Assembly (NCBI RefSeq): GCF_000719705.1
Contig: NZ_JOHO01000113.1
Span: 1-9,926, forward strand
Length of the DNA: 9,926 nt
Source: Streptomyces sp. NRRL S-350
GTDB lineage: Bacteria > Actinomycetota > Actinomycetes > Streptomycetales > Streptomycetaceae
Direction of reading: 5' to 3'
Under the pieces are notes generated by a model. That model was not told where the DNA came from. It did no database searches and saw only the letters and a list, made by a program, of their open reading frames with translations. Numbering within the stretch: the stretch's first letter is position 1; every line of letters starts with the position of its first letter. This document shows, in pieces, positions 6,173 to 9,926 of this stretch. The position numbers and the translations under genes were made by a program.

Positions 6173-6206
6173 GAGAGCCCCCGCCCACCCCAGGGCAGGG
6201 GCTCTC
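6173..6206 (+). terminator. Terminator hairpin of the exporter gene
   Basis: GAGAGCCCC (6173-6181) pairs perfectly with GGGGCTCTC (6198-6206). Across one C/A mismatch the stem continues with GCCC (6183-6186) and GGGC (6193-6196) around a 6-nt loop, for 13 pairs in total. No T-run follows, as is common in high-GC actinomycetes. It lies 55 bp after the exporter stop. Confidence 0.8.
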
Positions 6207-6235
6207 CGCCGTGGGCGGGACCAGACGGAGCAACC

Positions 6236-6303
6236 GGAGAGACGGGGAAAGCGGCCGGGAAAGGCGGGAAAGGCGGAAGAGCGGGCCCGGGAAAGCGGAG
6301 CAC
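6236..6303. repeat. Purine-rich tract with CGGGAAAGG repeats
   Basis: This part of the 216-bp spacer between exporter and methyltransferase is strongly purine-biased on the plus strand. CGGGAAAGG is repeated exactly at 6256-6264 and 6265-6273, and further GGGAAAG copies occur near 6245 and 6290. It is upstream of the methyltransferase start and could be part of its leader. An in-frame ATG-open stretch begins at 6211, but its composition is not coding-like. Role unknown. Confidence 0.55.
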
Positions 6304-6333
6304 CCGGACGGACCGGCGTGCCAGGGTGGCGGC

Positions 6334-6969
6334 ATGGGAGCTGATCGGACACGCGTACGCGGGACTTACGACACGGTGGCGGACGAGTACCTGGGGCGGA
6401 TCGGGGGTGAGCTGGCCCACAAGGCTGTGGACCGGGCACTGCTGGGGGTGGTCCTGGAGGAGGCAGCCGGCGGGGTGGTGGCGGACCTGGGGTGCGGGCC
6501 CGGGCACGTGGCGGGGTGGCTGGCCGGGCGCGGCGCCGAGGCGGTCGGGGTCGACCTCTCGCCGCGGATGGTCGAACTGGCCGAGCGCGAGCAGCCGAAG
6601 GCCACGTTCCGCACCGGCGACCTGCTGTCGCTGCCCGCCGCCGACGGCGAGTTCGCCGCCGCCGTGGCGCTGTACTCGGTGATCCACCTGGAGCCGGACG
6701 AGCTGGCGCCCGCGTTCGCCGAGATGCGGCGGGTGCTGCGCCCCGGCGGGGTGCTGCTGGTCTCCTTCCACCTCGGTGCCGGGGTGCGGCGGATGGAGGA
6801 GTGGTGGGGCCACCCGGTGGACGTGGACTTCCACTTCCTGGAGACCGACACCGTCGCCGACCGCCTCGCCGGGGCCGGCTTCACCGTCGAGGCGCGGCTG
6901 GAGCGCGAGGGCCTGCCCGAGGAGGCCCCCACCCGGCGCGGCTACCTGCTGGCGCGGCGCACGGAGTGA
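6334..6969 (+). CDS. Class I SAM-dependent methyltransferase (211 aa)
   Basis: Rossmann-fold methyltransferase of the methyltransferase-11/25 type. Motif I is VVADLGCGPGHVAGWLA (about 48-64), the acidic residue binding the SAM ribose lies in VGVDLSPRM (D74), GDLLSLPAADGEFAAAVAL gives motifs II/III around 95-113, and VLRPGGVLLVSF (134-145) is the usual post-motif strand. The N-terminus (YDTVADEYLGR) is typical of small-molecule methyltransferases. The start at 6334 places AGGGTGG 4-11 nt upstream and gives the normal family N-terminus; the in-frame ATG at 6211 would add an Arg/Gly-rich, non-conserved extension. The methyl acceptor cannot be inferred, and no pathway genes are adjacent. The stop codon lies in the first unit of a tandem repeat, followed by a strong hairpin. 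Confidence 0.94.
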   Translation: MGADRTRVRGTYDTVADEYLGRIGGELAHKAVDRALLGVVLEEAAGGVVADLGCGPGHVAGWLAGRGAEAVGVDLSPRMVELAEREQPKATFRTGDLLSLPAADGEFAAAVALYSVIHLEPDELAPAFAEMRRVLRPGGVLLVSFHLGAGVRRMEEWWGHPVDVDFHFLETDTVADRLAGAGFTVEARLEREGLPEEAPTRRGYLLARRTE

Positions 6970-7019
6970 CCTTCCACCGGGGGGTTACCTTCCACCGGGG
7001 GTGACCTTCCACCCGGGGG
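6966..7019. repeat. Three-unit 17-19-bp tandem repeat starting in the methyltransferase stop codon
   Basis: Units GTGACCTTCCACCGGGGG (6966-6983), GTTACCTTCCACCGGGG (6984-7000) and GTGACCTTCCACCCGGGGG (7001-7019) follow each other directly. The first contains the methyltransferase TGA. The third unit supplies part of the downstream terminator stem. Confidence 0.85.
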
Positions 7020-7045
7020 TGGAGGGTGGCTCTTCCACCCCCGGG
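7012..7045 (+). terminator. Strong hairpin downstream of the SAM methyltransferase, with an alternative pairing
   Basis: CCCGGGGGTGGA (7012-7023) pairs perfectly with TCCACCCCCGGG (7034-7045) across a 10-nt loop. The end of the same arm (GGGTGGA, 7017-7023) can instead pair with upstream TCCACCC (7008-7014). No T-run follows. It ends 65 bp before the ICMT-type gene and most likely terminates the methyltransferase transcript. Confidence 0.75.
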
Positions 7046-7110
7046 CCCAGGTGCGGGCGACCTGCCGGGAGGACCGTGGAGGTGTCCCTCCGACCGCAGG
7101 GAGCCGCCGC

Positions 7111-7680
7111 ATGTCCCTTCCCGCCCTCCTCTCCCTCCTCGGCGTCCTGTGCTGGGTCGCGTACGAGCTGCTGCTGCGTCGGCGTGAGGACGCCTCCGCC
7201 CGCACCTGGCACGCGGACCGCCGGGACCGGGGCTCGACCCGGCTGCTGCTCGTCTGCTATCCGGCGTCGGCATTGGTCGTGGCACTGTCCGACCGCGGGT
7301 CGATCGGCCGACTTCCCGTCCCGGCAAGCTGGTTCGGCGTCGCACTGGTGGCCGCCGGGCTGGCCCTGCGGGCCTGGGGCATGCGCACCCTGGGCGCGTA
7401 CTACACCCGGACCCTGCGCACCGTGGACGCCCAATCCGTCGTCCGCAGCGGCCCGTACCGGCTGATCCGCCACCCCGGGTACGCCAGCAGCCTGCTGGTG
7501 TGGATCGGCTACGCGGTCGGCACCGGCAGCTGGGCGGCCGCCCTGGCGGTCGCGGCGCTGCTGCTGGCCGCGTACGGCCGACGGATCGCCGCCGAGGAAC
7601 GGCTGCTGCTGGACTCCTTCGGGAGCGCCTACGCGGACTACCGCCGGGCGTCGAAGCGGCTGGTGCCGTTCATCTACTGA
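7111..7680 (+). CDS. Isoprenylcysteine carboxyl methyltransferase (ICMT)-family membrane protein (189 aa)
   Basis: Integral membrane SAM-dependent methyltransferase fold, or a related PEMT/NnrU-like protein. Hydrophobic segments lie at about residues 3-21, 44-60, 72-90 and 125-155. The SAM-binding C-terminal motif is well preserved: GPYRLIRHPGYASSLLVWIG (114-133, with R120-H121-P122) followed by RRIAAEERLLLDSFGSAYADY (157-177, with the Glu pair 162-163). Bacterial members of this family do not modify prenylated CaaX proteins as eukaryotic ICMT does, and substrates are mostly unknown. The ATG at 7111 has CAGGGAG about 9 nt upstream. It is separated from the upstream methyltransferase by a hairpin, so it is probably transcribed alone. 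Stop at 7678-7680 lies inside the first unit of a 15-bp tandem repeat. Confidence 0.9.
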   Translation: MSLPALLSLLGVLCWVAYELLLRRREDASARTWHADRRDRGSTRLLLVCYPASALVVALSDRGSIGRLPVPASWFGVALVAAGLALRAWGMRTLGAYYTRTLRTVDAQSVVRSGPYRLIRHPGYASSLLVWIGYAVGTGSWAAALAVAALLLAAYGRRIAAEERLLLDSFGSAYADYRRASKRLVPFIY

Positions 7681-7720
7681 CGGCTTGGGGACTGACGGCC
7701 GGGGTGCTGACGGCCCGAGG
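7676..7720. repeat. Three-unit 15-bp tandem repeat starting in the ICMT stop codon
   Basis: ACTGACGGCTTGGGG (7676-7690), ACTGACGGCCGGGGT (7691-7705) and GCTGACGGCCCGAGG (7706-7720) share the core CTGACGGC. Unit 1 includes the TGA of the ICMT-type gene, and TGA recurs in units 2 and 3. No stable terminator follows within 50 bp. Confidence 0.8.
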
Positions 7721-7843
7721 GGCGGGGTGTGAACTTCGGCACCGCGGACCCGGCCCGCCGACCGGCTCCTTGCTCGCGATCCGCTCGAACGGCACCCGGT
7801 TTTTGGCCAGCGTTTCCCGGCTGGTGTATCCGTTCGAGGTGAG

Positions 7844-7860
7844 GGCCAGGCATACTGGCC
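7844..7860. promoter_or_regulatory. 17-bp dyad upstream of tatA (candidate regulatory site)
   Basis: GGCCAG (7844-7849) and CTGGCC (7855-7860) form a perfect inverted repeat around GCATA. The centre and right arm contain CATACT, the best -10-like hexamer in this 235-bp spacer, although no good -35 box stands at the right distance. A second GGCCAG occurs at 7805-7810. It ends 56 bp before the tatA start. Its function is a guess from position and symmetry. Confidence 0.35.
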
Positions 7861-7915
7861 AACACGGGCGTCAGGCCCGCCATGACACTAGACAAGAAGG
7901 GACCGGTGGCCAGGG

Positions 7916-8197
7916 ATGCTGCGGAACGGTCTTGAGCCCTGGCACATTCTCGTGGTGCTGGCGGTCGTAGTCCTGCTGTTCGGATCGAAGAAGCTGCCGG
8001 AGATGGCGCGCGGCCTGGGCAAGTCCATGCGCATCCTGAAGGCCGAGACGAAGGCCATGCGCGAGGACGACACCCCGGCGGACGCCGGCACCGCGCAGAG
8101 CACCGCCGCCCCCCAGCAGGGCGCCGATCGCCCGGCCGTCACGCCGACCAACGTGACCAAGGCCACCGAGACGAAGCGGCCCGAGTCGACCGCCTGA
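7916..8197 (+). CDS. tatA: TatA/TatE-family twin-arginine translocase protein, orphan paralogue (93 aa)
   Basis: Small membrane subunit of the Tat system, which exports folded proteins carrying twin-arginine signal peptides. The layout is canonical: short periplasmic N-terminus ([10 protein letters not shown]), one membrane span at about 10-21 ([12 protein letters not shown]), the FG hinge (F22-G23) with SKKLPEM, an amphipathic basic helix ([19 protein letters not shown], about 31-49), then an unstructured Thr/Ala/Pro-rich tail. The ATG at 7916 has AAGGGA (7898-7903) upstream, a somewhat long spacing. No tatB or tatC lies in the window. Streptomyces normally have a tatA-tatC pair plus extra TatA-like paralogues, and the LEPWH N-terminus suggests one of the latter; that assignment is from memory. 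Followed by a textbook terminator, so it is monocistronic. Confidence 0.93.
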   Translation: MLRNGLEPWHILVVLAVVVLLFGSKKLPEMARGLGKSMRILKAETKAMREDDTPADAGTAQSTAAPQQGADRPAVTPTNVTKATETKRPESTA

Positions 8198-8214
8198 GTC
8201 TCCTCGTCCCTCCG

Positions 8215-8245
8215 GAAAGCCCCTGGTGAACCACCAGGGGCTTTC
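8215..8245 (+). terminator. Intrinsic terminator of tatA
   Basis: GAAAGCCCCTGGTG (8215-8228) and CACCAGGGGCTTTC (8232-8245) form a perfect 14-bp stem with a 3-nt loop, 17 bp after the tatA stop, followed by a short T-containing stretch (TGCTGCT). It is the best terminator in the window. The run of A pairing with T makes it bidirectional, although no gene approaches from the other side. Confidence 0.9.
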
Positions 8246-8372
8246 TGCTGCTCCGGGGCCGGTGCCGATGCCGGTGGGCCGGCGCTGTCGGCGCTGGCGA
8301 GGATGCGGCGGGCTCGCCTGAACGGAGCACGCGAACGGGCCTCCGGGCCGGGAGCGGGGCAGTCTGGGCGGG

Positions 8373-8897
8373 ATGTCCGAGAATCCGCCGCCGCCTCCGG
8401 CCGACCTGCGGGCCTGGCGGTGGCTGCTGGGCGCGTTCGCCCTGCTGATGGCCGGGTACTTCACGCTGCCGTTCGACTGGCTGGGCGACGATCGACCGCT
8501 GCTGAGCTGGCTGGTGTTCGCGGGTGCGCTGGTCGGGCTGACCTGGCTGATGCTGGCCAAGATCGCCGGTGTGCTCCAGGGAACGGCCAAGCGGCCGGTG
8601 GCCTGGCTGCTCTTCCTGATCTGCCTGGCGGTGACCATCTTCTCGGCCACGTACTACGTGCTGGGCGCGCACAAGCCGGAGTTCACCGGGCTGGAGACCC
8701 GGCTGGACGCGCTGTACTTCACCGTCGTGACGCTGGCGACGGTGGGGTACGGCGACATCACGCCCTCGGGGCAGGCGGCGCGGCTCGTGGTGGTGCTGCA
8801 GATCGGGTACAACTTCGTGTTCCTCGCGGCGGCGGCCGGGACGGCGTCCCGGACGATCCGGGGGAACGTCGAACAGCGGATCCGAAGGAAGGGCTGA
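8373..8897 (+). CDS. Potassium channel protein, Ion_trans_2 pore (174 aa)
   Basis: Membrane protein with the K+ selectivity filter TVGYGD at residues 123-128 (TLATVGYGDITP), preceded by the pore helix LDALYFTVVT and followed by an inner helix (ARLVVVLQIGYNFVFLAAAAG, about 136-156). Upstream hydrophobic segments at about 17-34, 43-62 and 77-98 give four spans in total, two more than a minimal KcsA-type channel. No voltage-sensor Arg ladder, RCK or cyclic-nucleotide domain is present; the C-terminus is a short basic tail (RTIRGNVEQRIRRKG). It should assemble as a tetramer. The ATG at 8373 has only GGGCGGG just upstream, a weak ribosome site. It stands alone between the tatA terminator and a convergent VOC gene. 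Confidence 0.93.
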   Translation: MSENPPPPPADLRAWRWLLGAFALLMAGYFTLPFDWLGDDRPLLSWLVFAGALVGLTWLMLAKIAGVLQGTAKRPVAWLLFLICLAVTIFSATYYVLGAHKPEFTGLETRLDALYFTVVTLATVGYGDITPSGQAARLVVVLQIGYNFVFLAAAAGTASRTIRGNVEQRIRRKG

Positions 8898-8930
8898 ACC
8901 GGGCACCTGCGGTCCGTGATGTCCGGCCCC

Positions 8931-8983
8931 GGATCACCGGCCCGGATCACCGGCCCGGATCCCCGCCCCTGATCCCCGCCCCC
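8931..8983. repeat. 13-bp GC-rich tandem repeat after the potassium channel gene
   Basis: GGATCACCGGCCC is repeated exactly at 8931-8943 and 8944-8956, followed by GGATCCCCGCCCC and GATCCCCGCCCCC as degenerate copies. It starts 33 bp after the channel stop, within the 190-bp convergent spacer to the VOC gene. Confidence 0.75.
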
Positions 8984-9056
8984 GGCGCGGCGGGGCTGGG
9001 CAGACGCGCCGAGGCCCCAGAGCAAGGATCCTCCAGAGCCGGGATGCCCCACAGAA

Positions 9057-9077
9057 CTGTCCACAGGCTGTGGACAA
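9057..9077. promoter_or_regulatory. Pair of inverted DnaA-box-like sites
   Basis: CTGTCCACA (9057-9065) differs at the first base from TTGTCCACA, the preferred Streptomyces DnaA box. TGTGGACAA (9069-9077) is its exact reverse complement. Together they form the near-perfect palindrome TGTCCACAGGCTGTGGACA (9058-9076). The pair lies between the convergent potassium channel and VOC genes, far from any visible dnaA/dnaN or oriC gene, so it is a possible DnaA titration or regulatory site. The same 19-bp dyad could also act as a terminator hairpin. Confidence 0.5.
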
Positions 9078-9087
9078 ACCCGTGGAT

Positions 9088-9462
9088 TCAGGAGCGGCTG
9101 GTGTCGATCACGCAGAACCGATTGCCCTCGGTGTCGGCGAGGACCACGAAGTCCGGATCCTCCGGGTACAGATCCCACTCCACCCGCGCCGCGCCGAGGG
9201 CGACCAGGCGCTCGACCTCCGCGGCCTGGTCGGCGGCGTCCCCGGCGTAGAGGTCGAGGTGGACACGCGGGTGCTCCTGGACGGGCGACTCGCTGACACC
9301 GAGGGCGAGTTGCACGCCGCTCGCGCCCGCGGCGGGTACGAGGACCGTCCAGTCCTCCTCGACCAGGCCGCCGCGCGGGACGTAGCCGAGGGCCGCCGTC
9401 CAGAAGGCGACCGCGCGGGACATGTCGGAGACTCCGAGGACGAGGGATCCGATCGTCAGCAT
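9088..9462 (-). CDS. VOC family / glyoxalase-like protein (124 aa)
   Basis: Two beta-alpha-beta-beta-beta modules of the vicinal oxygen chelate fold. The first runs MLTIGSLVLGVSDMSRAVAFWTAALG to the LALGVSES strand, and the second runs HPRVHLDLYAGDAADQAAEVERLVALG to DFVVLADTEGNRFCVID. It resembles the glyoxalase-6 subgroup, in which H68 (RVHLDL) and E112 (DTEGN) occupy usual metal or ligand positions; the first-module ligand is not evident, so catalysis is uncertain. Members of this fold include glyoxalases, dioxygenases and drug-binding resistance proteins. ATG at 9460-9462 has no obvious Shine-Dalgarno. The stop at 9088-9090 is 10 bp from the inverted DnaA-box-like pair, and the gene is convergent with the potassium channel gene. 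Confidence 0.9.
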   Translation of the reverse strand: MLTIGSLVLGVSDMSRAVAFWTAALGYVPRGGLVEEDWTVLVPAAGASGVQLALGVSESPVQEHPRVHLDLYAGDAADQAAEVERLVALGAARVEWDLYPEDPDFVVLADTEGNRFCVIDTSRS

Positions 9463-9496
9463 GGCGCCATTCTGACGGATCCGAAGGACCTCGGTC

Positions 9497-9512
9497 CCGG
9501 CGGAGCCGCCGG
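9497..9512. terminator. Short GC hairpin between the VOC gene and the terminal partial gene
   Basis: CCGGCGG (9497-9503) pairs with CCGCCGG (9506-9512) around a 2-nt loop, and is flanked by two copies of TCCGAAGGA (from 9480 and 9514). It lies downstream of the minus-strand gene ending at 9556 and upstream of the VOC start. It could weakly terminate the former, but a two-nucleotide loop makes this tentative. Confidence 0.4.
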
Positions 9513-9555
9513 TTCCGAAGGATCCGCCGGGCCGGGCCGTCGGCCTGGCGGCGCG

Positions 9556-9926
9556 TCAGTCGTCCTGGAGGTCCGCGGCCGTGTGCAGGGTGGCGAACAG
9601 GGCCGAGAGGCGGGCGTTCCAGTTGGTGAAGGTGGGGGCGTCGATGGCGTGCTTCTTGCCCATGTCCCGGATCACCTTCTGGGCGTTCCTGAGCTCCTGC
9701 GCGGCGCCGTCCGGATCGCCCTCGTTGAGGCGGGCGGAGGTGGCGTCGAGGATCTTCAGCAGCTCCGCCTGCTTGTCCCGTTCCTTGCCGACCTGGGCCT
9801 GCGCCACCGCCTGCCGGAAGGACTGCAGCTGCAGTGCCGCCGGCTGGTTGCGCGGGACGGCCTGGGTCGGCGCCGGGGGTGCCGCCGTGGCGGGGGCGGG
9901 GGCGGCGGTCGTTGCCGGGGCGGGCG
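9556..9926 (-). CDS. C-terminal part of an unrecognised protein with a Pro/Ala-rich linker (partial)
   Basis: The frame is open from the window edge to the TGA at 9556-9558, so the gene starts outside. The visible ~123 residues begin with a low-complexity Pro/Ala/Thr linker (about 35 residues, PAPATTAAPAP-like). A charged, largely helical domain follows, containing QAQVGKERDKQAELLKILD, then RLNEGDPDGAAQELRNAQKVI, and ending TNWNARLSALFATLHTAADLQDD. The absence of hydrophobic spans here and the linker are typical of C-terminal parts of actinomycete secreted proteins, lipoproteins or receptor-like kinases, with the helical domain possibly acting as a binding or coiled-coil module. A GTG at 9805-9807 could be called as a start, but the coding-like frame continues upstream. 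I do not recognise the family. Confidence 0.75.
   Translation of the reverse strand, partial: PAPATTAAPAPATAAPPAPTQAVPRNQPAALQLQSFRQAVAQAQVGKERDKQAELLKILDATSARLNEGDPDGAAQELRNAQKVIRDMGKKHAIDAPTFTNWNARLSALFATLHTAADLQDD

Noticed and set aside
6211..6333. N-terminal extension of the SAM methyltransferase from an upstream ATG
   Set aside because: The extra 41 residues are Arg/Gly-rich, overlap the region just after the exporter terminator and do not resemble methyltransferase N-termini; 6334 has a ribosome site and a normal family start.
3823..6834. A 1003-codon open frame on the minus strand spanning the exporter and the start of the methyltransferase
   Set aside because: Only its last 194 codons (the TetR gene) look like protein. 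The rest is Gly/Arg/Gln/His-rich antisense of the exporter and methyltransferase genes, a usual artefact of high GC.
6334..7680. The two methyltransferases as an operon modifying one substrate
   Set aside because: A strong hairpin and a 141-bp spacer separate them, and nothing else suggests a shared pathway.
8303..9250. A plus-strand open frame overlapping the potassium channel gene
   Set aside because: Its translation is Arg/Ala/Gly-rich shadow sequence, whereas the channel frame carries the TVGYGD filter and membrane spans.
9556..9807. A complete 83-aa gene starting at the GTG at 9805-9807
   Set aside because: The same frame continues upstream to the window edge with a Pro/Ala linker typical of multidomain proteins, and no ribosome site precedes the GTG, so it is a fragment of a longer gene.

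Overview
The window is very GC-rich. Nearly every coding stretch uses G or C in third codon positions, GTG starts occur, and the proteins are typical of filamentous actinomycetes: paired TetR regulators, a TatA-type protein starting LEPWHILVV, a DHA2 exporter, and matches to the Streptomyces-type DnaA box. The source is most likely a Streptomyces, Kitasatospora or close relative chromosome. No rRNA, tRNA, CRISPR array or complete insertion sequence is visible.

Layout: 1-98 is a short low-GC island, possibly the edge of a mobile element or the start of a gene leaving the window. It is followed by a strong two-state inverted repeat (123-177). A minus-strand gene (253-1479) encodes two TetR regulators fused in one chain, divergent from an LCAD/IVD-type acyl-CoA dehydrogenase (1724-2881); the shared 244-bp spacer carries a 12-bp direct repeat. 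Next come a small membrane protein (3030-3293, minus) and a divergent small cupin (3415-3732, plus).

The centre is a QacR/QacA- or LfrR/LfrA-like pair: a TetR repressor (3823-4407, minus) divergent from a DHA2-family drug exporter (4531-6117, plus). The 123-bp spacer holds a seven-unit array of a 13-bp motif, each unit centred on a CACG-NN-CGTG-like dyad. The array lies between two promoter-like -10 boxes, each 7 nt from its ATG, so both genes may be transcribed as leaderless mRNAs.

The right part holds apparently independent single genes: a SAM methyltransferase (6334-6969), an ICMT-type membrane methyltransferase (7111-7680), an orphan tatA paralogue (7916-8197) with a textbook terminator, a potassium channel with a TVGYGD filter (8373-8897), a VOC/glyoxalase protein (9088-9462, minus), and the C-terminal part of an unrecognised Pro/Ala-rich protein (9556-9926, minus).

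Two patterns stand out beyond gene content. One is the iterated operator array. The other is that four plus-strand genes (cupin, exporter, both methyltransferases) end in short tandem repeats of 13-18 bp whose first unit contains the stop codon. I see no convincing multi-gene new defence or biosynthetic system; the novelty candidates are regulatory and structural.
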